DNA of 64,000 nt from Bretschneidera sinensis (taxonomy: Eukaryota > Streptophyta > Magnoliopsida > Brassicales > Akaniaceae): NCBI GenBank assembly GCA_023935145.1, contig CM043698.1, positions 23,197,501-23,261,500 of the forward strand, in the 5' to 3' direction. The stretch's first letter is position 1, and every line of letters starts with the position of its first letter. Below the pieces are notes generated by a model, which was not told the DNA's origin, did not search any database, and saw nothing but the letters and a program-made list of their open reading frames with translations. Made by a program: the position numbers and the translations under genes. Below, one piece after another: positions 1 to 15,305 of the stretch.

Positions 1-1
1 T

Positions 2-2357
2 CTAAATGCCTTTGAGCATCAGACTGACTGTTCTCATGGAAGGTCTTAACAATGGCACTTCTTGCACACGCCAAATTGGCACCATTACCAGCTTTTCTAG
101 CCTCTTAACATCACTTCTTGCTTCTTCGTCATTTTCCACCAAGACTTCCAGATTCCCTTCACTATAGCAGTCGTAAGCCCATTCTGTTAGTATTGCCGCC
201 TTCTCCATCTCAAATTCAATGCATCTCCTGCAAGTAATGATCTCTAGCAACATCACTCCAAAACTGTAAACATCCACCTTAGCAGTTATTGGTGTGTTCC
301 TGAACCACTCTGGTGCTACATACCCTTTAGTCCCTCGGATGCCAGTTAGTTTTCGAGTTTTGTTGTTTATTAAAAGTTTTGCCAGCCCAAAATCTGCAAT
401 TCTTGCCGTATATTTTGAGGCTTTATGTCACAATGGATAATCTGTTTGCTGCATTCTTCATGTAAGTACACGAGTCCATTGGCAATTCCTGATGCTATCT
501 GCACTCTTTGTTGCCAGCTAGGCCTTATCACTCCAAAGAGGAAGCTTGATAATGAGCCATTGTGCATGAACTCGTATACCAGAAGTCGATGCTCACCTTC
601 ATCACAGTAGCCAAGCAACCGCACCAGATTCCTATGGTAAGTTTTGCAGATCACATTGACTTCTGTTTTAAATTCCCTCTCACCATCTTGCACCACCTTG
701 TCTAATTTCTTGACAGCAACATAATTCCTATAACCTGATGCCAATTCCCCTTTACAAACAGTACCAAAAGAACCTCTACCCAATTCTTCTTTGAATCTGT
801 CTGTAGCTTCTTAAAGTTCTTTATAAGTAAAAACACGTAGATATGTTTCAAGATCTCTCCGAGATTGAGCCTTCCAGAATTCATGCCCATTTCTATTGAA
901 CAAGCTGAAGATAGACAGAGATATTACAGCTACAGAAAAGAAATTGAAAAATACAGAGGCCCCTAAGAGGACTGCAAGGATTAAAACAGCTTGATTTTGC
1001 TTTCCTTTGCCTGAATTTGGGTTGGAAGTGTGCTCTACAGAGATATTTGATTTCAGTATTTTGAATAGAGCTCTTCTGTCAACAGAACATCCAAACTTAC
1101 CGTTTGAAAGTGGTAGCTTCTTCTTCCAACAGCTCCCCCTTCCACCATCGAATTTTGGGTCCTGGAAGATGGCAATTATACAGAAACAATCAAGCAGGCA
1201 AGAATCCATGCAATCCTGTTCTGTAGAAAGAGTCATCTTTTCATAGTCAGCAAGGGGCCAATCAACATTGTCCATCTTTTCGAAGCCAAAGCGATCCTCT
1301 TTGCCTGCAAATTCCTGCTGATTACATTCTTCTAGATAGTTTACACAGTCTTGTTTGCAGCCACTGTGCTGGTTGTCTGGATCCAAGGGAGAAAATCCCG
1401 GAGGGCATTTACAAATAGGCTTCTGATAAGGGTCAAGTTGACAGTAACTATTGAATCCACATGCTCCGCTACCCAAAGAATCAAGTATATCCTAGCAAAT
1501 ATCACAAGGGATGACCCACACAATAGACCATGTCTCATTTCCGAACGATGTCTTTGGATGAGAATACATAGTAAAAGTCCCATCAAAATCGAGTGTCGCC
1601 CTGAGGTAGAAATCTCTGCTTAATTGAAAGCTTCCTGGATTAAGGTCATATGCATTTCCCTCTGAATTTACGGTGAGAATACTGCCCAACTCTTTAAATA
1701 CTAACTGAGAGACGTTAGACTTACTAAAGTAAGCTGAATTAGGATTGCCTGTGAACTTATCCATTTGATTAAGTATCAACTCTTCAGCAGCAAACGAAGC
1801 TGAAACTTTCCTTTTGAGTAGTCATTCTTCGATTGAGTTGAAGAAAGCTTGTCCCCAACATTTAGATTTTGCATTGGCAAGATGGTGTTGGTTGAATGCT
1901 TGAAGCTCTCCCATATGATGCTGTAGTTTGTGCTTATGATGACAAAATTTCCATTGTCAAGCATGGAAGCTTGCAATGGTACAGTTTTGTTCATATTATC
2001 AAACCGCCAAGTCTCCCAGCCTCCAGGATCAGTTAGCACAAGTTGCCCATCTGTGGTCAGCTCCAGTTTTGATGCTCTTTTGATTGGACAAATTGCATCT
2101 AACGCCCACACTATAGTTTTATCTGGTATCTTGGCAAACCAGATAGCGAGAAGGAATTTGTCTTCCTCACTCGGAAGGTGATAGAACCCAAATGCAAAAT
2201 CACCAGAAGGCGAAGTCCATGCCTTGTTTCCATCACTGGCATAGAGAGCCGAACCCAAAGTCACGATACCATCAGTTTGTCCAGTCACCAATAACTGGCA
2301 TAGAACAATTGCGAAGAAGAGGAAATCACAGGGAGTAGGAGCAGGAACTGAAGCCAT
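2..2357 (-). pseudogene. G-type lectin S-receptor-like Ser/Thr kinase (LecRK type), broken, 3' end off window
   Basis: Reading right to left, the frame starts at an ATG at 2357 with a signal peptide (about 27 residues). A bulb-type (mannose-binding-like) lectin domain follows, including SGDFAFGFY and GNFVI, then a cysteine-rich EGF/PAN region (CKCPPGFSP), a membrane segment near 960-900 and a kinase domain with GRGSFGTV, AVKK, HCDIKPQN, an ADFGLAK-type loop and VAPEW. This order is that of plant LECRK receptors, which sense extracellular ligands at the plasma membrane. At least four lesions break it. There is an out-of-frame deletion near 1780-1810 that removes part of the lectin region, an in-frame TAG at 1492-1494, an in-frame TAA at 811-813 just before the kinase, and a small deletion near 405-415 directly after the catalytic loop that shifts frame into the DFG segment. 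The last kinase helices continue to the left edge. The family has many tandem members and pseudogenes. The assignment is secure; loss of function is inferred from the lesions. Confidence 0.9.
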
Positions 2358-3370
2358 CAGCCCTTTGGGGAAGTATGAAGGGGAGGTGAAGAGCTAGCTA
2401 GGAGTTTTATTTTTGTCAAATAAGCAGAGGAACTACGGAAGTACGGAACACAATGTAAGAACTAGACACGATAAGTAGTGAGCAACAGACACAGAGAAAT
2501 GCCAAGTTTGGTTTAGTCTTCTGTGAGAAAGGTAAATAGCAGTTTCTCCGAAGATTGGATCGCCAAGGCCTAGTTTGGGAAAGGACAAATTTGGGGTGTT
2601 TGTTTATGTATTTAGAGGAGGTATGCATTGCTGCTCCATTAATGGTCTTAGAATTCTAGGCCAGGTTCAAAGCTACCTAGCTTAGAATGGCTTGAATGTG
2701 CACAAAATAGTTGAAATTGGTGGCTACATTTGGCAAAAGGAGTAAGGGAAATAAGGGTACCAATATTAGGTGGTGAGGAAGAATTAAGGGTACCAAAGGT
2801 TATTATTCATTTCGGCCGCTAGTACGTTGACTAATCTTTATACGTTGCCACTTCTTAACATAATAAGAAACAAACATATTATGGACATCACAGAAGATCC
2901 AGCTGGAAGGCTAGAATCTGAAAGAGTTCAGCGGCATTTACTTCTAACGTGAAATTTCTTGGTAGTGTTGTGGAGGAAAATTCACCAGAACTTGGTTTTA
3001 GGTAGGTAATTCACAATTATTATTCATGGGCTAGGGTTCTGATCTGGTGTAAATTTACCTCGACGTATAAAGCAGATGAGGCTTTACTACACAAGCCAAG
3101 AGGCATCTTCTTGTAATACATGACCTCTTTTTTTAACCATAAAGAATACACGACACGATGTTTCGACATCATGTTAAGGAAGGATGGCCATTTTTTTGCT
3201 GAAAAACATTGAACTTTTGGAATAATCAGTCTCATGTTATCGTTATTATTTGAAAATGATAAACATATCTGCTAATACATCAACTAATTAATAGTACATC
3301 TTCATCTGTGGTTTAATTTTGTAGTAATAAATAATCTGGACGCAAGCTTTGAAGCAACATGTATGAAAGC
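2358..3370. other. Intergenic, no gene seen
   Basis: AT-rich spacer between the start of the receptor-kinase pseudogene and the 3' end of the tetraspanin gene. It should hold the former promoter of the kinase and the 3' UTR of the tetraspanin. The short open frames here have no recognisable family and no codon structure. Confidence 0.5.
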
Positions 3371-4944
3371 TTATTGCTTTGTTATTGGTTTTATCTGTTC
3401 TTTACCGCTAGTTGAGGAGGCAGCAGAGCCTGCAGGTGGGTTCATCTTCCTTGCAACAATTCGTCGTACAGGTGGAGCATAGACAATACTCTCATCGTCA
3501 CTCTTGTCATATCTACCTCTTTTCGCTCTATTCACAGATCGCAAGTACAAAGCTAGCACAATAGCAATTACCTGCGAGTCAAGAATTTTTTTTGGTAAAT
3601 ATTCAATATCTAGAATTTTAATGTAATTCGAGAAATCATTTTCGACATACCTCTAAAATCAGTGCGGCAAGAGCAACCCATCTGATGATTTTCCAGTTTG
3701 CTTTTAAATAAAGGTATGTTGAGTTAAAACTGCCGCTTTTATCCTTGGGTATATCCTGTAAAATGTTCTGCAAATGTCAATTTTTCTTTTTTCCTTTCTA
3801 TAATCTGATTTTGTAATTAATTTCTATAGGTACTTATGGTATCCCTTGCTAGTAATAAAGCAAGTAGCAATTTTTACCTCTTTCCAGCCATGATGAAAAA
3901 GCATCAAGGCAGCAACCGCTAACTGTATTTTCACGAATACAGCCAAGAGTACTGAGTACTAAAATATCATCTTAAGGAAACTTTTCACTTATTAGCTAAT
4001 ACAGATAACTTGAAAAATGGAATTTAAAAAAAGAAAAGACAAGATGAACTTAAAATTTGAGGATACAGAACATAGACAGCAAGGGCTCCTTGTTGCGGTT
4101 CCAATATATCCTAATAGGGAAACAACGAGGAGGGTTGTACCGATACCCAGTAAAAGGTAAATAAACCTGCAAAATTTTGCATCGTCAACAAAGTGTCAGA
4201 TTTATTTTCAGAAGGAAAAAAGAAAGAAAGAGAGATGCAATTGATTTAAGTGGCAGAAAAATATGTTTTAGTTATAAATTATTGATTATTCTAATGTAAT
4301 TAGTACTATACCTTGCACCTATAAATCTCACATCTTCTGATAATTTGGAAATCATTAACGGTAAGATATGAGAAGAAGTTTAAAACAATTTAGTTTAATC
4401 TCAATAACTTAATCATATTCATATACGGTAAATATCAAATTAATGGAGGATGGATTTTGCCCTCCAAATTCTCTTTTCATGTGTTTCCAGGATATCCAGC
4501 CACCTAATTTTAGTACTGAATCCAAAAACTACACAATAGAAGGAAATAATTATTTGAGTAGAAACCAAATTATTAATGGTGACTGATTTTCCAGTTTCTT
4601 ATGCTGATTGCTAATCATGAAGGCATCATAATATAAAGAAGTCTACAGATTTTATAGTCTAAAATGTAAAAGAAATTGTTTTTGTTTTCTTCTATTGAAA
4701 TGATATTACTTTTACAAACATAAATCACTCACCAAGGTGTAGGAAGGTTATCAGACAGCCATTTTGATAGATCTGACGCGAGTAATACTGGGTGAGCGCC
4801 AGGATGAGGAGACTGTGTTAAAGCCTGTTTCCACTCCACCAAACAATATAGACCATACAACACTATGCCTAAACTTGATATTATGAAAATGGAGTTGATG
4901 AGTTTAAGAAGAAATTCCTCAACTGGTCTCTTCTTCTTACTCAT
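3371..4944 (-). CDS. Tetraspanin family protein, TOM2A / tetraspanin-19-like
   Basis: Five exons on the minus strand join cleanly at GT..AG borders: 4944-4733, 4166-4067, 3958-3878, 3767-3651 and 3571-3371. They give 711 bp, or 236 residues plus stop. Four membrane segments are visible: about residues 11-35, 70-95, 105-125 and 155-180. A short extracellular loop follows the first, CC is present after the second (SPCCLCS), and a larger loop with DIPKDKSGSFN precedes the fourth. The C-terminal tail is basic and ends in S/P-rich sequence with a DDES motif like the SDDEY of plant tetraspanins. The layout and the WKIIRWVALAALILE segment match the plant TOM2A/tetraspanin-18/19/20 group, whose Arabidopsis member TOM2A is a tonoplast protein that binds the tobamovirus host factor TOM1. 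The start is the only ATG that opens the frame ahead of the first membrane segment. No lesion is seen, so it is probably functional. Which family member it is remains uncertain. Confidence 0.85.
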
Positions 4945-6219
4945 TTTTTCATCAACAAAGAAGATAATTCAATCTTTCAATAATATTTTTGTGTGTGGGA
5001 AATTAAATAAGGACAATTCTTCAGGGCCAGCACAAGTGAAGTTAATGTTATTTGCCAAATACAAACATTTCTTTAAGTGCCTGAGGTGTACACAAAAAAT
5101 AAAATGAACTTCCCGTTAAACTCCATATTTGTCTTTTGATACATTGCAATTTGCAAGTCTAATCAGAGAATTTTCATTTTTGTTACCAAAAGAAGAGTAA
5201 TTTTGCTGTAACTTTGGTAATTTTTCTTCTTTAAAAGGTATCCCCAAACAATTTTTTTGTCGTTTTTTCGCTCTACTTTCATTTCATGTAGAGAAGCTGA
5301 TTAACATTGCGTATGACTAGGACTCTCCTTTTCGCTTGATTAATTATGAAATTTGCTATGCAATGAGGGTCCTCTTGTGTACATTGAAACTCTCTCAAAT
5401 TGGTCTCAAAGTGAATATAATGTCAGAACCAATTAACGTGAAAACGAAAGGAAATTATGAAAGGGTAAGAATGTAATATCAGTGAATGATAACTGTTAAC
5501 TTATTTTTAGTGGATTACACGCGGCGTTTATATCACATTTTAATCACTTTTATAGCTACATTTGACCCTTACGGTTAATTAATTGTTAAACTGATATTAT
5601 TTTTAAAAACAAATTGTTGACAGTGACTGTTATTGTCAAAATAGTTGCATCATTTGAAGTGGTGATCGTTCACCTATTATAAATGCGAAATTTTGTGTGG
5701 TACTGACTTTATAAAACTCATTTAGAGGTATTTTAACCACATTTCGTTATCTCGTTAAATAAATAAGATAAAAAATAGAATAATATATTGTGACATAATA
5801 TGAATGAAAGTATTTTGAAGGGTCTAAAGCCAATCCTCCACAAGAATTACTCATTATAAATGCAACTGTAAGATATTTCAAAAAAAAGATATTATATTAA
5901 ACACAACATAAATATGTAATTCCTAATTTTTTCTATATTAAACACAATATAAATTTATAATTTCCTTTAGTTATCCAAAATATATATATAGATTCTAAAC
6001 TAGAGTTTCAAAGGTTTTGTTCTACCTTAACAATGATTTGTCTGAGATTTTATTTGTTATTTTAAGGCAATATCACCTTTAAGTTAGTGTTCTACACCTC
6101 TTAAACCTTTGATTTAACATCCTCAACCTATGATTTTACTTTTAAACCAATTCATTTTACCAAAACCCAACGAAATCACATTTTGTCTATTGAAAATGGT
6201 TTTCGCTAATTGTTCTTAA
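4945..6219. other. AT-rich intergenic DNA upstream of tetraspanin
   Basis: The first part should contain the tetraspanin promoter and 5' UTR on the minus strand. The rest is AT-rich, with a TA run near 5980. No gene, RNA or element border was recognised. Confidence 0.5.
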
Positions 6220-6720
6220 ATCTATCACTTTTAAGCGAATAGACTGTTTGGATAGATCAATTTTCAGCCATACGCTCCATATATGAACCTTTTAATTATA
6301 ATATATCATGAGAATGTAAATTTTAATAGTTATTATGTAATTGTTTAACAATAAAAGTACCTTTAAATTAAAAATGTGACTGTAAAATTAAATAATATAA
6401 TTTATTAACAAAAACTGTGATATAATAACATGCTCCAAAATCATAAATAAGAATATTAATTGTAATTCTAAACTCATTATCATGAAATACATTTACTGGA
6501 TACCTTATTGAGGACTTACTGAATCATAGTATCATCATCAACCTAAAGATAATCTATTATTGAAATGCTTCTTCCAAAACCTTAAATATGTCATATCGAT
6601 TTTCAACCACGTTTTTATTTTGAAAAAAAATCAAATATAGTGTGCATGCCAATCACTATTTCCTTCAAACATATAGTAGACATACCTTTAAATTATTCTT
6701 AAACTTCATCTTCGGTAAAA
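6220..6720 (-). pseudogene. Copia integrase C-terminal relic at the left edge of copy A
   Basis: On the minus strand the translation carries a decayed version of the Copia segment 'LHVWGC..A......KLD.RTIS' (seen as VHIWSVWLKIDLSKQSIRL with RTIS following) near 6300-6230. Homologous stretches lie at 51027-51500, and the pair 23231-23290 plus 37836-38000 (relic C0) covers the same region. Stops and AT-rich drift show it is old. Confidence 0.55.
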
Positions 6721-7084
6721 TACTCACTTTTCAAGAATTGAAAACTGAAATCGTGGTCACGAAAATGATATTGTAACCAAACATGTACCCAATTGTCTTT
6801 TGGTCTTGAGAATTAAGTGCTAAGCAATAGATGTTTTACCCCAAGAAGTTATTTATTCATTTTTTTATAAGTTTCCAACTTGTCACTCTTTAATAAGCTT
6901 TTTATGTATTGGCCATTAATAATAGATCTATGAATTTTACCAACTCATCATCTGACTTTTGACATTAGCTAGATTTACAGTTTTTTAGAATTGAAAGAGA
7001 TACCTTGAAATTCGTATTCAATTCCAATTATGTGTGTGGTGTAGAGTGTGTTACGCTAATTGGATAGCATAAACAACAATAGTT

Positions 7085-7090
7085 TATAAA
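7085..7090 (+). promoter_or_regulatory. TATA box of beta-glucosidase copy A
   Basis: TATAAA 48 bp upstream of the ATG at 7138. It lies directly beside the point where copy A lacks about 170 bp that copy B has. Known spacing suggests transcription starts near 7115. Confidence 0.6.
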
Positions 7091-7137
7091 GGAGCATAGA
7101 GGGTGATGTTGAGATCAGAAATAATAAAAATTGAGTC

Positions 7138-10404
<3,267 letters not shown>

Positions 10405-11379
10405 TTGGAGGACTTGCTTCAATCTATTCTTTTTTTATCTCAAATTCTCAACTCTTTTTTTGGGAGCTGTAAGAGACATGTGAAATGTAATAGTCTGGCA
10501 TGTTCACCCTTCAAATGAAATGAAGTTATTGGTTTATATTTTTTTCTTTCTCATAAAGAGCAAAATTCCCAGCCCTATTTATTATATATATCTCTTGTTA
10601 AAAAATTATGAACTTCTTGCTTTCAACTGCTTAGTAGACTACTTCTCCCTCCAACTGAATTAATGTGGTAAGATTTAAGACTATGGCAGCCTACTATATC
10701 TCCATACACTAGCTAGTTGGTTAGATAAGAAATTTATAGCTTCGGCTATTTTATACTCCATGCATACATATTTAGGTGCAATGACGATTAATTCAGAAGA
10801 CGGGATATCTACTGCCGATTTACGAAAGCCGTTTAAAGGAATCAATCATGAAACCAAGTTTAATGTGCTTGCCCTTGCTGTATAAGTTTCAAAGGTGTAT
10901 AATAATTTCCCTGACAAAGCTGGATTCTTGAGTTGGGCGACTGAACTTCATTCATACACGAGTACACGACACCAACCATATTAGTTCAGGGAAGTTACCA
11001 ATTGCTACTGGGAAAAGTAATTAAGGGAGGTTCAAAGCTGGTGCACCCATCTTAGCTCTGTGGGCTTTGGCATATCTTGAACACTTCTATGAGAAGCTCA
11101 AAGGATGGTTCACAAATGAAGACTTCAACAAAACAAACGTTGGAAAAATGATGCTTGGCTGCCAAAAGCTAGCACCGATTGAAACCTAGAAAAAGTTAAG
11201 AGCCTGAAATGGAACAAAATGGTCGCCTCCATGGCGAATGAATCAAGGCATGGTGATTGGATACAGAAAACAAAGATGGATTCCCCTCCCAGTTTGCTGG
11301 AAGTCACAGCATGTGTACCCAACATGGACGCTCGCCACCTTCGTCAAAATCAAGAAAACCCTGACCTTGCTGGATGATC
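10405..11379. other. 3' UTR and decayed coding-like DNA shared by both copies
   Basis: The 3' UTR of the beta-glucosidase follows the stop. From about 10990 there is a coding-like stretch, broken by stops, reading ALWALAYLEHFYEKLKGW on the plus strand with a tail rich in W and K. It resembles the N-terminal side of a plant mobile-element-type protein, but no family is secure. The same stretch lies at about 55930-56280 in copy B. Confidence 0.4.
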
Positions 11380-11398
11380 GATTGGGAGTTCAACACGG

Positions 11399-12984
11399 GC
11401 AAGATGAAGACAGATCAAGTAGTGGGGCAAACTCCTCTGGTCGACAAAGGACAGGTGGAAGGGAAAGGCCGCGCATGAATGTATAACTGATGTGGAAGCA
11501 AATAGAATACAAGAAGGGATAGAGGGCATTGCTCTAGAAGATGCTATAGATAACATAGAGAACCAGGGTGATAAATCCCATGCAGATCATGCCAGATTGA
11601 AAAAGGCATTAAAGAACTCTAAGAAGAGAACTGTAAGTTAAGAATATAAGTTTAAGTACCTCAAGCGTAACAGGTCAAAGTGAATAAGCAAATCCAATTG
11701 GTTGAAGGTGAAAAAGAGCTATACACGACGGAAGCTCAAGAAATGTATGAGATACAGAATGCCAAGTTGAGGGCAAAACAACAGAACTGTATGCAAGATA
11801 AAAGAGTTAAACAGCACGGGGCTGAGAGTTAAAAGCTTTATTGGGACAAAAAAGTCAGGAAAGTTGAAGCCAGATGGCAAGAAAGTGATAAAGCCATCCA
11901 AACATACTGAATGTTTATACCATTGCTGATATAATGAGCTTAAAGGTCGAAAAATATGCTTTGCTGAACAAAAATCAAGCATTAAGGTATCGTGTTCAGG
12001 AGTATCATGATAGAGAGAACCTGGTTGATGAAGGGTTCTACAATAATTATAACTTTATATGGTATACAGACACACGATGACCTTGACAGGAGAGGAATTT
12101 ACCAGAGCTGCGGCTTCTCCTCTGTGATTGCAAAGAGGCCTGGACCAAGTGGATGATCTCTTAACGCATTATGCAATTAGAAATCTTGGACATGATCTGA
12201 AGACAGATCAAGTAGTGGGGCAAACTCCTCTGGTCAACAAAGAAGGGCAGGTGGAAGGGAAAGTCCACACATGAATATACCTGATGTGGAAGCAAATAGA
12301 ATACTAGAAGGGATAGAGGGCATCGCTTTAGAAGATGCTATAGGTAACATAGAGAACCAGGGTGATAAATCCCATGCAGATCATGCCAGATTGAAAAAGG
12401 CATTCAAGAACTCTACGAAGAGAATTGTAGGCTAAGAAGATAAGTTTAAGTTTTACTTCAAGCGTAACAGGTCAAAGTGAATGAGCAAATCCAATTGGTT
12501 GAAGATGAAAAAGAGCTATACACGAGGGAAGCTCAAGAGGTGTACGAGAAACAGAATGCCAAGTTGAGGGCAAAACAATAGATCTGTATGCAAGATAAAA
12601 GAGTTGAACAGCAAGTGGCTGAGAGCTAAAAGCTTTATTGGGAGAGAAAAGTAAGGAAAGTTGAAGATAGATGGCAAGACAGTGATAAAGCGATCCATGC
12701 ATACTGAATGATCATACCATTGCTGATATAATGAGCTTAAAGGTCGAAAAATAAGATTCTCTGAACGAAAATCAAGCATTAAGGTATAGGTTCAGGAGTA
12801 TCACAATAGAGAGAACCTGATTGATAAAGAGCTCTACCATGATTTTAACTTTATAACGTATGCAGACACAGGATGACCTTGACAGGAGAGGAGCTGCAGC
12901 TTCTCCTCTTTGATTGCACAGAGGCCTGGACCAAGTGGATGATCTCTTAACGCATTATGCAATTATAAATCTTGGACATGATCA
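11399..12984 (+). repeat. Two-unit tandem repeat of a decayed coiled-coil-like coding sequence
   Basis: Two units about 790 bp apart: the segment starting at 11403 (GAAGACAGATCAAGTAGTGG) recurs at 12197, and the segment CCTGGACCAAGTGGATGATC at 12137 recurs near 12925. Each unit encodes, with stops, a charged helical run (ALEDAIDNIENQGDKSH, then a Q/K/E-rich stretch such as NAKLRAKQQ). Both units are also present in copy B (from 56309 and 57083, the second cut at 57540), so the tandem event is older than the segmental duplication. Probably derived from a mobile-element or gag-like ORF; the family is not recognised. Confidence 0.7.
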
Positions 12985-13146
12985 ACTGGTTAAGATGAAA
13001 TAAGAGATCGATTCCTAAATTCGCGAAAAGAAGCTCCCCAAAGATTGAGACCATCTTGTGATGATATTTCATTAGTGAAAAGGCCAACTCTTTCTTTTTC
13101 TCTCTTTTGATTTGGATGGATCTTAGATTACGCATAGTTTTTTTTT

Positions 13147-13194
<48 letters not shown>

Positions 13195-14218
13195 AAATGT
13201 AGTACTAAAAGGCACCAAGGGGTGCCAACCCATGGACTTTAGATGACTGATCTTTTCTTTATGAATGAACTTCATTCTTTCTTTAATGAATTTCTTTTTC
13301 TTTTTAATGAAATTTATTCTTCTTTATGTTTATTCTATAACAATTTCTGTTATAAATGTGTGTGTTTCAATACACAACTTTAAATTGTGAACTTGACCTT
13401 TTCTTTTTTTTACTTTCCTATAATTGGAGAAATCATTCCCTCAATTCAAAAAGCATTTTAAAATTTTCAAATCACCCAAATGGGGTGTTGGATCCAATAG
13501 TTATTCCAAAATATTCCATTTGAAACTTTTGTATACTTTCAAGTTTTTCTATCTATTCTAAGTTTCTTGTCCACTTTTAGATCCATGCCTACTTAAAGCT
13601 TGTTGACTACTTTAAATTTCCCCTGCTTTGAATTTCCTCGCTTAGTTTCGATTTCCTGCCTACTTTGAAATTTCAGTCTATTTTGAAATCAAAACCTGCT
13701 CTGATTCCCAGCCTACTTTAAGCTGCTCGTCTCCATACATCTTTGCCTACCTTTGAACCCACATAATAATTTTCATTGCCTACCAATAAAAAAATAATTA
13801 TACTAATTTTTATTGCCTACATACTTCTAAATCCCTTTGACCACTCACTTGTTCCTAAAAATCAACTCAAGCAATATCTCAAGGAGTAAATCAAATACAT
13901 GTGTATATGTATGCAACTAGCCATGTCTTCAGTAGCATGTGCAGCAAATAATCTGACAATGATATCAAGGAAGACACTTACACACCCAAGCAACAGGCAA
14001 TCTGTTTAAGATGCTTATCGTCCGGTAACATCAAAGGCCAATTTCAAGAGGTGAGGTCCATTCCTTTACAGCTTTTTATCAAACAGTTTATATGCAGAAT
14101 TAAATCCTTAGTCAAAGAAAAAATCCGAGTTATTTTATATAAAATAATCATGTAAACCAACTAAATAATATAAACAGCATGCTGATTAAGAATAAAACTA
14201 CAATTTACTCATAACTTA
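12985..14218. other. AT-rich DNA specific to copy A, no gene seen
   Basis: Not present at the matching place in copy B. It contains a T run and a long TA microsatellite, and a stretch at 13540-13740 in which variants of 'cctactttaaa' recur irregularly. No ORF of note. Confidence 0.5.
13141..13187. repeat. Poly-T plus (TA)n microsatellite
   Basis: Twelve T followed by an uninterrupted AT dinucleotide run of about 34 bp. A likely length-variable site. Confidence 0.95.
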
Positions 14219-15305
14219 ACTCACACACATGTTTTTTTTTAACTTAAATGTTCATTAAACAATCAACATTCTATTTTCATGTAACTCTAATCTAACAGAG
14301 AGACTAAAGGGTAAGAACCATACACTGCTATGTTGTTCGCCCACAGGTGGTCATGCTACTTGAGTACAGGTTTGATTCTCCAAACAGTACCGCTCGCTGA
14401 AATCAGGAAAAAGAAAGATTGAACTGAAAAAATAAACTCTACTAAGCCATGCGTTTGATCTGGAGATTAGGGCACGTTTGGTGCACCAGATGAAAGAGAC
14501 GATGGGATGATTTTCATCCTTTCTCGTGTTTGGTACACCAGATGAAGACCAGATTGGGATGACCGACCATACTGTTTAATCCGACAATGACCGGATAAGT
14601 ATCTTAAATTGCTAATATTAATATGCTTTATTTTTATTTCATTCTCAAAGGACATATCTAGATTTTTTCTTAGCTTTAAGAGTGATTTTATTTCATTAAT
14701 TTTATTATATTGTTAAAATATTTAATTAATTCATATACAAAAACTATTAATATCAAGAATTATTTTTGAATAATTAGTAGCATACAAAATATATTTATAA
14801 AAATGAAATTATATTACACGTTGTATAATTAGTCTAATAAATCTATTGCCCGAAACACATTCTCTTCTATTTCATTTAACTTTTAGTTTTAGTAATTAGA
14901 ATAATTTTTTTTTGTAAGATAGTAATTAAAACAATTAAAACCAAAGGATACAGTCCAAAGCAACCCCAGAAGTAAATTACATACCATCTTTTGATCACAA
15001 AAAAAGATATAAAATTGAGTTTTAGAAAGAATTGGAAATGGGTTTTATTCGGGTATCATCATGAAATGAATTCAACCAGTTAATTACAACTCAAAAATTA
15101 GTGCTCATGATCAAAATTATTCCAAAAACAAGTCCCATAAAATTTTTTTGATCCAAATTGAATCAAAATACTGAGTTTCACAGTAATAAAAAAATTGAAT
15201 CCTATATTGTGACTGGTCTATAACAAAAAACTAACCATCCATTCAATCTTTCGTAAATTAACAGAACTAAATTAAAAATAAAAGATAAAAAACTAAAAAA
15301 AAAAA
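14219..15305. other. AT-rich non-coding end of duplication copy A
   Basis: Matches 59289-60600. It includes a possible tRNA-derived SINE head (14330-14385) and a MITE-like terminus (14469-14552). Copy B carries about 235 extra bp here (59660-59895). No gene seen. Confidence 0.5.
14469..14552. mobile_element. Possible MITE end with internal direct repeat
   Basis: Starts GGGCACGTTTGGTGCACC, like the termini of hAT/PIF-type MITEs (GGGnnnGTTTGGT). A second copy of the same phrase, TGTTTGGTACACCAGATGAA, follows about 55 bp later. The same structure is at 59536-59620. No matching inverted terminus was found, so this is a weak call. Confidence 0.3.

Noticed and set aside
12516..12779. Minus-strand frames of about 87 codons repeated at 11719 and 56555
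   Set aside because: Antisense shadows of the decayed repeat units. Their similarity follows from the DNA repeat.
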